Assembly (NCBI GenBank): GCA_026686845.1
Contig: JAIVEN010000004.1
Location: 15,408,827 to 15,472,826, forward strand
From: Adenanthera pavonina
Taxonomy: Eukaryota > Streptophyta > Magnoliopsida > Fabales > Fabaceae
Length of the DNA stretch: 64,000 nt
Direction: 5' to 3'
The position numbers were made by a program, and so were the translations under genes. Positions 49,001 through 58,290 of the stretch are shown here, piece after piece. Position 1 is the stretch's first letter. The number at the start of each line of letters is the position of its first letter. Below the pieces are notes generated by a model, which was not told the DNA's origin, made no database searches, and saw nothing but the letters and a program-made list of their open reading frames with translations.

Positions 49001-52000
49001 TTGTTGCTAGAACCAAGAACAAGTGGGCTGAGAGAGAGAGAGAGAGAGTCTCTCACTGGGGACTGGGAAATGTGGCGGCACATGTTTTTGTTAATAATTA
49101 AAAATCAGACCAGTTATTAAATTAGATGAGGTAACAGTTCAAAGTTCAGTGGTAGGATTGGGATCGAATCGGTTATGAATAAATTAATATATTTTTAATA
49201 ATATAGATAAAAAATAAAAAAAATATTTATCCATAATTATAAAATTAATATTTATTCTAAGATAAAAAATAAATTTAATAATATATAAAAAATTAAAAAT
49301 ATTATTAATAAGTTTTATAACCTAATATTAAAATCTAAACAAGTTAATATTTATCTATAATTATATTTTGAATTCAAAATAGTCAATCGATATTCTATTT
49401 TTATCTTATTTGTTAAGTAAATTTATCATTATTAATAATTATGTATTATAATAATACTTACAACATATTATAATATAGAAAGAAAAAAATTTATACTAAA
49501 AATAATGTTACTTAGTACTAAAAATAATGTTATTTTATTTTTAAAAAATATTTAAAAAAATATTAAAAAATTACAAAAAATGGGGGGGACCAAACCAGTT
49601 TGACCAGTTCCCACCAATTTCCAGCTGCTATCAGACTAGACCAGGGGCCGGTTCCCGGTCGAACCGGGCGGTCTGATCCGGTTTTGTATACAATGGTTTT
49701 CTCCTTCATCTTTGTCTTGATCCCTCATATTCGTGTCATTAATTTAAGGAGGTGAAGAAGAATGTTGTTGCTGATTCCATATCTGCTCAGGCTTCAACGA
49801 CTTGCCGGTGTAATTCTCTAATTCCCATTTCAGATTTGTTTGAATATTATATTAGTTTTGGAGGGTAGCCAGTTTTTGTTAGCTTGGAGGAGGGTAAATT
49901 GTACATGTTTTATTTTTTTTAATAAATTAAATTATAATTTCTAAATGTTCTATATAAAATCTGTTTTAAACAAAACATATACTCGAGGATGTCCCAAAAA
50001 AACTACACATCCTCTATTCAAAAAATAAAACATATTCTCTCCGATTCTTTTTATAAAGAACTTTTAACTATTTCATGTAGATTAAGAAAGTTAATTATCT
50101 TATTAAAATTCTAAAAAAAAATCAAACATTCATTTTTTAAATCAATTCATTATAATAATGCAATCCATATTAAAAAGATTTTCAATTATTATTAAGTTGA
50201 AAAGTGTAAAATCAATTGAAAGAAGACTAAAAATATTTTTATTTAACAAATTGAAAGGTTATCTTTCATCTAAAAAGCCCAATAACAATTTACAAGAATA
50301 AATAAAAAATGAATGATAAAATAAAAAGAATTTTACTAAACATTACAAAGTTATTTATAAAAAAGATAAAAAAAAATTTATGAAAGGTCCCTTACAAAAA
50401 AGACTCGAGGGAGTACTAATTTTTAATTAAGTGTTATATATTGAAATTTTATTTATATGAAAATAATTTATATAAAATTAAATATATATTATTTTTTTAT
50501 ACTTTTTAAGTAAACTCGTTTATTTTTCATTCGTTTAAGTTATGTTAAATTCTTACCTATCTTAATTAGTTAAATGCATTTTCAGTTTATGTTGAAATAG
50601 GACTTTGGGTAGATGAATTGCAAATATTTAGGATTTTCAATTTAAATAAAATATGTTTTTAATAAAATTTGTCATTAAAGGAACAACAATCTTCATCTAA
50701 ATCTTATAAGTAAGATTAAAATAAAAAAATTAATATTATATATAAAATATAGATTTATAGTATTTTTTGTGGTGTTGACTTGGACTATCACCATGGGCAG
50801 GAGGAATTAATCTTGCTCCACAAATTTTACCTAGAAAAGATATTGCTCCGCTGTCCTCAGATCTTGGCTTCACCAGTATGTATGTGTGTGTGTATATATG
50901 TATGATAATATACTTTTTTTATAAAAAATACTTTTTTTTGAGAGAGAGAGAGAGAGAGCCATCTCAATTTATTCCAATCAAAACCGGTAGTACACGAGAT
51001 TAGAGAATTATAATATATATACACAATTATATAAATATTATTTAATTGAAATTATATGCATATATATATATATAATAATGAATCATCATAAAATACAATC
51101 TGGTAAAAGAAAAATCATGAAATACAAAATGTCGCATCAATGAAATAAAATAAAAGATTAAGTTTTTTTTTTCTAAAAGAAATTTTCGAAGATTCAACCT
51201 TTCTACTACGTCACACAGGAAAATTCAAACACATAGTTTTTCAGAGTAAATAATAATGGCATATTGCAATTTGATTTTAACAGTTTGTTGATATGTAATT
51301 GTCATGTGTTTGTTGATGTGTAATTGTCATATAAATGACTATAGATGAAGAATTTGCAGACATTTAATTTTTATGGCCGAATCTACAACAATTTGAGGTG
51401 AGAAGGAAGGCTTGATGTCAAAGTTTTATCTACATATTGTGAATTTATATATGTTTTTTTTTAAGGGCTTTTTTTTACCAACTATTTAAAAGATATTTTA
51501 AAAGTAAGATTAAATTAATAAATACTTCAATCCACGTTATAAGAAATTTTATATCAATTACATGTATATATATATTAAAAAAATTAATTTTTTACCTAGA
51601 ATCAATGTAAAAAGTATTAATATTTTTTATTTTATTTTTATTAAATATCATATTCTATTATTATTATTATTATAAAATTATAAATCAAGAATAAAAATAT
51701 AAATAAAATAAAAAATATTAAATATCTTATATTATAAATTAAAAATTTATTTTATAAAATATCCTATATTATTTTCCGAAACGAGTAACAACCAAAATAA
51801 TAATAATGAGAAAAAAAGGAAGGAGAGAGAGAGAGAGAGTAATTATTCTACTGACCAAAATGTAGAGCAGAGAAGCAACAATGATAGTGCGATAGCGTCC
51901 TAGATAAGAATCAGCAATAAAAGCACCCACGAGAGGCAGCAACGACGCCGTTCCACTCCAGACGTTGACATTCTTTGCAGCTGCGGCTGTGTTCTGATGA

Positions 52001-52315
52001 AGCGGCCCCGTCAAGAAGATGATGAGGTTCGACTCTATGCCGTAGAATGCAATCCTCTCTCCCACCTCCACACCTAAAATAAAAAATGAATTAAAGAGAA
52101 AAAGAGAGAGGAATATCAAAAGTGAGAGTACCTATGATGAAGCATGCCGATCTCCAGTAGCCAGACTTGGATCTCACCGCCGGTCGTCCTTCGTAATCGA
52201 CGGCACCGTTCACTGTATCGAGATGTAGAAGCGGTGTTCCTAGCTCTGAATTCAATGAAACGGCGTCGTCGGATGCGTCTGATCCAGTGAAACAGCGCTG
52301 TTCACCTTTCACCAT
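39219..52315 (-). CDS. NPF: NRT1/PTR family (NPF) transporter, four exons, NPF5-like
   Basis: Exons: 52315-52132, 52073-51856, 40668-40124, 40029-39219. All three introns have GT...AG ends. The phases join exactly, giving 1758 bases, about 585 residues plus stop, the normal family length. NPF proteins are 12-helix proton-coupled plasma- or vacuolar-membrane carriers for nitrate, peptides, hormones or other solutes. Visible hallmarks are the proton-coupling ExxER motif (E64, E67, R68; VEVGERIAFYGI), the SNLIIFLTGPL helix, GQGGHKPCVQAFGADQFD in exon 3, the long cytosolic loop between helices 6 and 7 (about residues 235-330), and the PTR signature QYFLFGVAEVFTMVGLQEFF in exon 4. The N-terminus is a ~55-residue hydrophilic tail. 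The overall pattern is most like subgroup NPF5; the substrate cannot be told. Intron 2 is 11.2 kb and contains a complete retroelement. No stops or frameshifts are seen. Confidence 0.95.
40124..40668 (-). CDS. NPF: NPF exon 3
   Basis: Acceptor atttcag at 40669-40675. The exon begins GLGMLTLSAMVPSL, which directly continues exon 2. It contains GQGGHKPCVQAFGADQFD, the WWYF helix and the start of the central loop. It ends after CSKQF plus two bases, donor gtaaga at 40123. Confidence 0.95.
41029..41532 (+). repeat. 5' LTR of the Tat-like element
   Basis: 504 bases, TGTCGAAATGAG...GACGGAACA. It has many ccgag/cggc motifs and is GC-richer than its intron surroundings. A run of eight or nine G lies near 41480. 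Confidence 0.92.
41534..41555 (+). promoter_or_regulatory. Putative primer-binding site
   Basis: The sequence ttTGGCACCCACCGTGGGGC begins right after the 5' LTR. Position and the leading TGG fit a tRNA 3'-end complement; the exact tRNA cannot be assigned here. Confidence 0.5.
41586..43085 (+). CDS. Gag polyprotein of the Tat-like element
   Basis: About 500 codons from the ATG at 41586 (MVQTRSSAGAGERR); the frame is open upstream to 41535, but this ATG follows the LTR leader better. An N-terminal coiled coil (about residues 25-55, EMEVLRKENEEMRERNRQLE) is followed by the capsid-type retrotransposon gag domain (about 100-260): WKGLNLERYDGTTDPDEHV, AALSWYTRLP, and RQEKDESLRSFMERFS. A zinc-knuckle-like YHRNYGHTTEEC lies near 42695. 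A basic, arginine/glycine-rich tail (GRGRGGGQIR) probably binds RNA. Gag forms the virus-like particle. It ends at a TAA (43083-43085); the protease that follows is in the same frame. Confidence 0.9.
   Translation: MVQTRSSAGAGERRSEDRPSLEDHPVIRAMREEMEVLRKENEEMRERNRQLEQERYHESTSLPRGGERGNINREAQRSHHEGSRREETHHSETNIDNLRGDKQAAWRHPFVDGIMETPLPKGWKGLNLERYDGTTDPDEHVDAYVTQVNLFTNEDAVLCRVFPTSLKGAALSWYTRLPSRSIDCFETLVNKLSAQYATSRPHQLTSAALVNLRQEKDESLRSFMERFSSVSVKIRDLNPEVAMHTMLMALKPGPFADHLCRKPPSDMDELRNRAAGYIQMEEVSKFRNRVRTDLDKWTESSNRGSLRPTLEKGKFKREGISRGPKYDFYTLLNTNRARILEEACNTELIRLPAPGHTPEMADQSKHYRYHRNYGHTTEECWTLRDKIEELIQAGHLGNFIQRGHGSRSSYNGRGRGGGQIRAQEEPRQPNKERVQPDDTRNRERNRIRGVINTIAGGFAGGGATSSARRRHLRAIQAVNATMHRAPRSSPSITFSDEDF
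43086..43706 (+). CDS. Aspartic protease of the Tat-like element
   Basis: Open from just after the gag stop and in the same frame; the first ATG is at 43113. The active-site region reads DQGSSADILYHSTF, where retropepsins usually have D[TS]G, so the residue after the Asp is unusual, as is common in the Tat lineage. The flap region (VGFAGEQVHTRGYVEL) and the C-terminal NILIGRPALNELGAVVS loop are intact. The reading frame ends at a TAG at 43704-43706. RT should follow but does not. Whether it is made depends on read-through or separate initiation. Confidence 0.85.
   Translation, partial: GVDPNQDDPMVISVEVANYVVRKTLIDQGSSADILYHSTFQKLGIPEETIKPYHDPLVGFAGEQVHTRGYVELLTTFRGDLGSKTIMVRYLIIDAITSYNILIGRPALNELGAVVSTLHLTMKFPSVTGDIVAIKANQKVARQCYVDSLKVTRGRVVGGSEHMKKDTTSVNLVELDPRLDAQDQRPRPIEELQKFQLAGEDRCTWR
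43853..44480 (+). repeat. Tandem array, about eight 67/68-bp units, in the Tat-like element
   Basis: Each unit reads cggtcaagtatgaaccgag ... ttggtcaagtttgaacc ... aaatttgttaaaaat(t), so a unit is itself two half-units built on YGGTCAAGTNTGAACC. Eight good units cover 43853-44395, followed by two decayed ones. Two variants alternate along most of the array (actcgaatta + tctgaacc versus attcgaattga + tttgaacc), giving a ~135-bp higher-order period. Located where pol would be expected. Tandem repeats in the untranslated parts of Tat elements are known sources of satellite DNA. Confidence 0.92.
44688..45577 (-). CDS. Antisense ORF, second exon: coiled-coil protein
   Basis: About 295 codons on the strand opposite gag. 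It starts after an acceptor (attttgcag at 45578-45586), and ends at a stop near 44690. A proline/serine-rich N-terminal part (SSSRSPPSKRARLL is a possible nuclear signal) is followed by a long heptad-like helical stretch (about residues 150-260) with many E, K, A and L: AKAELLEVTN, QVEELKGSLAAAEMKVQ, EQAKKKQAELEADVQE. Such proteins are encoded antisense in Tat-lineage elements; their function is unknown. It could also be read from its own ATG at 45573 or 45540. The frame is unbroken. Confidence 0.7.
45652..46644 (-). CDS. Antisense ORF, first exon: 'putative gypsy type transposon' domain, with a frame break
   Basis: Begins at the ATG at 46644 (MSSNRGSEASAGSSS). A conserved region follows with LSALPVQTHFTYMYRTLFES, LPFSEFECAVLRALNV, LHPNSWAFLKAFEVLCRKL and YYYQIRFGNKIGW, matching the plant transposon domain found next to Tat-like retroelements. 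The same frame runs to 45730, but near a G-rich run (about 45830-45845) the family-like sequence (YWTRTPIKFQSW) moves to another frame, which then stays open to a consensus donor gtgagt at 45651. The intron to 45578 is 74 bases. So there is one probable frameshift. The protein product is hypothetical; transcription would be in the same direction as the NPF gene. Confidence 0.65.
47124..47627 (+). repeat. 3' LTR of the Tat-like element
   Basis: 504 bases, same ends as the 5' LTR. Preceded by a gaggctcggggggctagtg purine-rich tract (47101-47119). Confidence 0.92.
47628..50032. other. NPF intron 2, AT-rich part
   Basis: No gene. It contains a segment near 47715-47855 with gatccgtcc, seen also in reverse near 54780 (ggacggatccagg), a (GA)n tract at 49028-49047, and at 49095-49690 a possible small DNA element: outer inverted motifs atcagaccag and cggtctgat, AT-rich interior, and a strong hairpin ccggttcccggtcgaaccgg at about 49650-49670. 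Confidence 0.45.
50033..50415. mobile_element. Stowaway-like MITE in NPF intron 2
   Basis: Ends tattctctccgattcttttta (50033) and, on the complementary strand, TACTCCCTCGAGTCTTTTT (50415) form a terminal inverted repeat beginning with the CTCCCTCC-type motif of Stowaway (Tc1/mariner) MITEs, with TA at each end. The ~380-base interior is AT-rich and non-coding and matches the element at 63105-63470 through most of its length (for example caatccatattaaa). Confidence 0.7.
50416..51855. other. NPF intron 2, 5' part with microsatellites
   Basis: AT-rich intron sequence with (GA)n at 50940-50958 and 51822-51840, and TA runs near 51060. The last GA tract is read as (CT)n about 15 bases downstream of the exon-2 donor. 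No gene. Confidence 0.6.
51856..52073 (-). CDS. NPF: NPF exon 2
   Basis: Acceptor ttttag at 52074-52079. The exon carries the ExxER motif and helices 1-3 (GPLHQNTAAAAKNVNVWSG, then GAFIADSYLGRY). It ends ...SLLYIL in phase 0 before donor gtcagt at 51855. A (CT)n tract lies about 15 bases inside the intron. Confidence 0.93.
52132..52315 (-). CDS. NPF: NPF exon 1
   Basis: ATG at 52315 (MVKGEQRCFTGSDASDD), then a hydrophilic N-terminal tail ending in the first membrane helix (SACFII). It ends with phase 1 before a gtactc donor at 52131. No better upstream start in frame was seen. Confidence 0.92.
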
Positions 52316-52965
52316 TTTCGGATCCGTCGGAGTAGGTCCCAGAATGTACGAACTGGGAATGAAAGATGGAATGCATGAGTGGAATCATTTCTTGTTATAA
52401 CGTATACTCCATCGAGTAGGGTAAAAATAAAATATTAAATATAATTTATATTTTAGACTAAAAGATATCTTAGAAAAAAAAACTTAGACTATTACATAGG
52501 AGGAAGAAGATTCCGTGGGTTGATTTTGAAAGGCCAGGTTCAGAAAGTCCATTTCGTAGAAATTTTGTAGTGCGCAGCAGAGACTTTTCTGATAACCCAC
52601 CACTCAAAAATGATCTTTTTCCTTCTCGTCACTTGTCGGTTGGCCCATGCAAATATGGATTAAGATTTGGCCTTTTTCTAGATCGTTAATTTTATAAAAG
52701 GATATAAAATGGATCATTAAATTCAATTAGATAAAGGAGGGGCATGCACAGAGATATTGGAAAAAGTGTTGGAAGAGCAGTCGTTTAGTGCAGAGATAAC
52801 AATAAGAATGCACCGTTCAGTAAGCTACAAACACGGGGCAATGTTTTAGAATGAGTGTGGTTGTTATTATTATTATGGGGCCATCAAAGACATGGCACGG
52901 ATGGCAATAAGCAAATTTTGCGATTGTTAAAATTGAGTTTTGATGGAAGCAAGAAATAGATAGCT
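52316..52965. promoter_or_regulatory. Upstream region of the NPF gene
   Basis: Immediate 5' flank of the minus-strand NPF start codon; it must contain the 5' UTR and core promoter. TATA-like sequences on the minus strand lie at about 52440-52455 (aaatataaattat). No specific cis-element is claimed. It is bounded by a MITE 660 bases upstream of the ATG. Confidence 0.4.
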
Positions 52966-52974
52966 TTTATGCTA

Positions 52975-53879
52975 GGACAAAACTTAGCTCCATTTGTTTA
53001 GATCCATTAGAATCAATTATCCAATTAGAACCTGCCACATGCATTAATGTTACCACCTCATCAATTAAACCCCGTTGAACCCTAAAAAAAAATAAAAACC
53101 TAATCACCTTGATGCTCTTTGGCGGTGGCATTTTGTACTGATGAAGAAAACAAAAAGATGATGGATTTCATCTTTCAAATACCTGCGTCTTCCATAGTAA
53201 ATCTAACAACCCATCAACTTAAACCTGCATCGCCAACCACAAGATTAAGTGCAGGTGTGTTATAATTAATTATGAAATTCTGTCAACTCCCTAGCTTGCA
53301 CTATGAAGAGCAGCTTTATAATAATAAAAGAGTAGCTAATTAGTGGAACCTATAACATGACATGGATCGGGACTTTTGTTCTCCTTATTTAATTCTAACC
53401 TTATCCTCTGGTGCCTAATTACTTGTCTTGATTTTGACAAATATACTAACTTTGTTTTGGATTTCTCTTTGTTAATTGCAAAAACTGACATCCTTAACAC
53501 CTTATCTATCCAAGAAACAGAGCAAGTCAAAAGTGCAACACGTTGGAAGGGAAGGGATCGATTCTAGTGCTAGAGTATTTTGGACTCCCAAATAATAACC
53601 GCACCTTTTGTCCACTAGTCGGTTGCTTCATCTAGGCTAGCACTCACCCACGAAAGGAATAGGAGAGAGATGATGCACGAAGAACGCCACCACGCCAAAA
53701 AGCATCAATGTGATTAGGTTTTTATTTTTTTCCTTTTATTTTTTTCAACACTGGGAGTCATACTGATGGGGTTTATCGTTGTTTAACTAATGAGGTGGTA
53801 GCATTAATCCATCTGGCAGGTTCTAATTGGATAATAATTGGTTCTAATGGACCTAAGCATATGGACCTAAGTTTTATCC
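52975..53879. mobile_element. Mutator-like MITE with long inverted repeats and 9-bp target-site duplication
   Basis: Long terminal inverted repeats of about 160 bases: GGACAAAACTTAGCTCCAT at 52975, and GGATAAAACTTAGGTCCAT read from 53879 on the other strand, continuing through attagaacctgccacatg and ctaatcac..tgatgct. Flanks tttatgcta (52966-52974) and tttatggta (53880-53888) match in eight of nine positions, the length typical of Mutator-like elements. The interior (about 53160-53670) has no recognised coding sequence. Confidence 0.8.
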
Positions 53880-53888
53880 TTTATGGTA

Positions 53889-55564
53889 GGTAACTAAGTT
53901 TTAGGTTTATAATTTAATTTGCATTTTAATAATTTTATTTGGGAACAATGAATAAAACTGTAGTTTGGGTTTGAGACCCAGTTCCAAATGCGAAATCAAA
54001 GAGGCATTATGTGGAAGCCTTGGTTTTAAAAAAAAGGATCATGGGCCAGATTTTTTTTTCTTAACACACAGAGTGTGTTATTTGTTTAGTTAATTTAATT
54101 TTTTATTTTTAATACTATCACAAATAATTTTTTAGAAAAATAATTTTACAAACTAAAAGAAATTATAAGATAAAAAATTTATATAATGATAAAAAGATTT
54201 ATAAAATTGCAAACAAAATACAAAGGGGAAACCATTTATCTTATATATATTAACTCTAAAAAAATTATTAACATATATTAAAAATTTTATATTTTTATAT
54301 ATCAAATATTGATAATTTAAACAAATTTTATTAAAAAATTATATATATATATATATGAGTTAATATATGGTAGAAAATCTCAATTTTTATAATCATTTAT
54401 AAATGTTCTTATGAACAATTCAGTGAAAAAATAGATAAATATGTATAATATAAGTAGTAAGCATCATTTTCTTTTTATTAATGAATAATTAATATCAATC
54501 AATTAACCAATAAGATAAATATTTCAATAAACAAATAAAACATGTATATACATAAACATATAATGTGATAATGTGATTCTTCCTTATTGCTGCAAAGGTG
54601 TTCGTACCAAAGCATCTTCGGGCATTCATAAGGGCCTGCTTCGCGCGGCCAATTTCGCCTACGGATATGGGAAAATATTTAAGAAGAGAGTGATCTGTGT
54701 TAAAACGATGGAAAGTAGGAAAAGAGGCAGACTAGTGGGATAGCTGGTTCGGATGGTAGATTTACAGTAAAGTAGCGACAGGGACGGATCCAGGATGACA
54801 AATCGAAAACTCTTTTGGGGGCCAATTTTCAAAAAATTAATATATATATATATATATATATAATTACTATCATATACTTTAGTATTTGTCATAATTTTTT
54901 AAGAAATAATTTTTTTGGTAGAATTTTTAAAATAATTTTATAATCTGAGAAAGATCATTAAACAATATATTATATATGGTTATATCTAATTTTATAGAAT
55001 ATATTAAGTGAAAGTGTGAAACTATATATCTAATACATGAATTTTTAAAAAAATATAAGAAGAATATATAAAAAATTTATATTTTAAAATTTATAATTTT
55101 TTTGACAAAAAAGAACATGATATTATTCCATGAAATAGATTAAAAAAAGATAAAAGAAAAAGACACTCAGAGAACATAAAAACCACAAGACTCAAAGCCC
55201 AAAAAGACACAACCACAGACTTGTAGCCCAAAATGACAAAAAAAGAAAACCAAACCCTAGCCACCACCTAAACACAAACCCTAGCGACAACAGACACAAA
55301 ACACATAGAGAATCAAAATCCCTAGCCACTATCAATATAAAGAACCACAAGCATCGCATCACTAGAGACCACTGGTAAGATCACCAGCAAAATCACCACC
55401 TTCCACAGGGATAGAAATTCATCGAACCATCCTTTCCGTCCTATCTCCTTAATCAACCAAACTACAATCCAAATAGCAGTTTTAAACTCCTCAGGTAAGA
55501 TTCACGCGAGGCTAAACTCTAACAATGCAAATGTTTCCAGGCTCAAGAATGGCAGACTTGCCAT
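53889..55564. other. AT-rich intergenic DNA
   Basis: No supported gene. A short GC-richer block at 54600-54665 (gcctgcttcgcgcggccaat) stands out and could be organelle-derived. TA microsatellites lie at 54340-54355 and 54838-54862. The part 55140-55560 is A/C-rich and continues after the copia insertion at 62323. Confidence 0.4.
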
Positions 55565-55569
55565 AAATC

Positions 55570-55872
55570 TGTTGAATATTTGATCCAAAATATGATTCAA
55601 CAAATCTCGGAAACAGCCTCCACTACCTAGCAGATCATGGGTAACGAAATATTAGGAATGAATATTTATTGTTAATTTGTTATTTTATTCTATTAGCTTA
55701 TCCCTTTATTTTTTAAGAATCTGTTACTAAGTTAGTTTATTTATATTAGAAAAATAAAGTTGTGTAATGCAAGAAAATTTTTCAATAATACCAAAAGCAG
55801 AAACGTTTACATTTGCACTTTCTTTCTTGTTTCTATTTCTTTGCTATTTCTCTCTATTTTTGTTAACCAACA
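55570..55872 (+). repeat. 5' LTR of the copia element
   Basis: 303 bases; ends tgttgaatatttgatcc and gttaaccaaca. Followed after three bases by the tRNA-iMet-type primer-binding site TGGTATCAGAGC. Confidence 0.92.
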
Positions 55873-55915
55873 TATTGGTATCAGAGCGGTGACGATCAGA
55901 CTTGGGCCTATTCTA

Positions 55916-56815
55916 ATGGCAGTCAACATCGGTAGCGCAATAAATATCTCTCAACTTTCCATACCCATCTTCAAAGGCAAAAACTTTGAGTTCTGGAGCA
56001 TCAAAATGAAAACTCTATTTAAGTCTCAAGAGTTGTGGAACTTGGTGGAGAATGACTACAAGGAGAACGACGAGGAGGCCAGACTGAGAGAAAACAAAAA
56101 GAGATATTCAAAGGCACTATTCTTCATCTAGAAAGTAGTGGATGACTCAATCTTCTCCAAAATTGCAGCAGCCTCAACAGCAAAGGAGGCTTGGACAATT
56201 CTGCGCACATCCTTTCATGGCTCATAAACAGTAGTATGAGCCAAGTTGCATACACTCCATCGTGAGTTCCAGAACCTATGCATGAACAATGCAGTATCAG
56301 TGCAGGAGTATATGACCAAGGTGGTAGCAATTGTTAATTAGATGAGGTCATTTAGAGATGAGATTTCAGAAAAGATGGTGGTGACAAAGGTATTAAGAAC
56401 TCTGCCCCTAAGTTTGATCATGTTGTAGTAGCCATTAAGGAGTCTAAGAATCTATCAACTTATACATTTGATGAGTTGATGGGTTCTTTACAATCATATG
56501 AGGCAAGAATTAACAGAAAGGAGGAGAAGAATGAAGAAAAGGCATTTTAAGCAAAAGGAGATGGTTTGAGGGAGGTTGAAAAAGCTTCAAGTCAAGGAAG
56601 AGGCCGAGGTGGATTCAAAGGAAGAGGTTTTGGCCGTGGTAGAGGTGGTGGCAGATCTAGAAGCAACAACAAAAGCAATATTTGCAAGAAATATACACAT
56701 GTGAAAGCTTATTGCTAGTTCAAAGATAAGCAAGCAAATTTTGTAGAAGCAGCTAGTGAAGAAAACAAGTTGTTCATGGCATATGCAGACCTAGCTGAAG
56801 CATAAGGAAATATCT
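55916..56815 (+). pseudogene. Copia gag (degenerate)
   Basis: ATG at 55916. The gag core shows LSIPIFKGKNFEFWSIKMKT and SQELWNLVENDY, and later an RG-rich stretch (GRGRGGFKGRGFGRGRGGG, about 56600-56655) before a zinc-knuckle-like ICKKYTHVKAYC whose first cysteine appears lost. Stops near 56131, 56227, 56340, 56550 and 56717 break the frame. Confidence 0.8.
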
Positions 56816-57261
56816 GGTTTGTGGATAGCGGCTGTTCTAACCATATGACAGGAGAAAAAGATATTTTCACACAGCTTAATGAGACTCACAAGAAGACAAT
56901 GAAGCTAGGAGATGATAAAGAGATGAGAATAGAAGGAATTGGAATAATAGCTATCAACATTGCACCAGATAAAACAAAACTCATGAACAATGTTCAATTG
57001 GTTTTTAATTTGGTTCATAACTTGCTGAGTGTAGGCCAGAGAATGGAGAGTGGATATCCTGTTCTATTTGATGGTGGTGCGTGTATTATTAGACACAAAC
57101 CATCAAATCAAGTAGTGGCAAGGATACCAATGACAAAGAACAAAATGTTTCCTTTTGATGTTGCTACTATGAACAACTTTGCTCTAATAGCCGGAGAAAA
57201 AGATGAGTCTAAACTTTGGCATTTTCTGTATGAACACCTAAATATCAATGGATTACAATAG
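56816..57261 (+). pseudogene. Copia protease and gag-pre-integrase region
   Basis: Protease active site DSGCSNHMTG near 56824 and the following LGDDKEMRIEGIGIIAI and VHNLLSVGQ segments are open for about 146 codons to a stop at 57259. The pre-integrase part (LWHFLYEHLNINGLQ) has begun by then. Confidence 0.82.
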
Positions 57262-58290
57262 TTGGAGAGAAAAGGTATGGTTCATGGCTTACCAAAAATT
57301 TCTGAACTTGAGCTATGTGAAAGCTATGTTTATGGTAAGCAGAGTAGAAAGTCTTTGCCTATTGGAAAAGCATGGAGAGTAAAGGAGTGTCTTGAGCGTG
57401 TTCATTATGAACTTTAGAGCCCTACAAGTACAAAATCATTGGGTGGCAACTACTATTTATTGATGATTTCAGCAAGATGTGTTGGGTTTATTTCCTAAAA
57501 TCCAAATCAAACACATTTGAGAATTTTAGGAAATTCAAAGCTATAGTGGAGAACATAGTGGAGCAAACCTCAAGGTGTTTTGTATAGATAGGGGTGGTGA
57601 ATTTCTTTCAACAGAATTCAATCACTTTCTTGAAGAAAATGGCATAAAACATTAGTTGACAGCACCATACACTCCAAAACAGAACGGCGTAGCTAAGCAC
57701 AAAAATGTAACGGTTATGGAAATGGCAAGAAGTTTGTTGAATGGGAAAGGCCTACCAAATTCCTACTGGGCAGAAGCTATAGCAATAGCAATGTATTTGC
57801 TGAGTCTCTCTCCAACAAAAACTATACAAGATTGCACTCCATAAAGCATGGAAGGGAAGGAAACCAACTATAAGCCATTTAAAAGTATTTGGTTGTATCG
57901 CTTATATTTTAGTAAATTCCCAAAATCACCAAAAGCTTAATGGAAAGTCACATAAATGTGTTTTTATTGGGTATTGTCCTGAGTCTAGGGCATACAAAAT
58001 GCATGATTTTATTGATGAAAGAATAATTGTTAGTAGAAATTTAATTTTCAACAAAGATACAGGCTGGAATTGGAGTGACAATAATGAGAACAGCAAAGAA
58101 AATCAGTCATGGGCACCATTAATGGAGGAAACAAATTCAACCTCAATAAATTCATCTACTCCTCTCACTACAACAACAAGTAAACCAGCAACTTCACCAT
58201 CAAAAAGAAGTTCAAGCTCAACAAGTGAGTCATCGGAGAAGACACCACTAAGAAAATTCAGATCATTGAGGGAGATCTACAAAAATGATG
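57262..58290 (+). pseudogene. Copia integrase (degenerate)
   Basis: Fragments include the zinc-binding CESYVYGKQSRKS area near 57315, GGEFLS near 57596, and LTAPYTPKQNGVAKHKN with MEMARSLLNGKGLPNSYWAEA (57656-57844). A serine/threonine-rich linker follows (about 58080-58250). Several frameshifts and stops. Confidence 0.8.

Noticed and set aside
47700..54800. gatccgtcc / ggacggatccag segments at 47.8 and 54.8 kb as one element
   Set aside because: Only a short phrase is shared; it is common near plant repeats, and no boundaries could be defined.
55140..55560. LINE or gene fragment left of the copia element
   Set aside because: A/C-rich sequence without a poly(A) tail, EN or RT motif, or a sustained frame.
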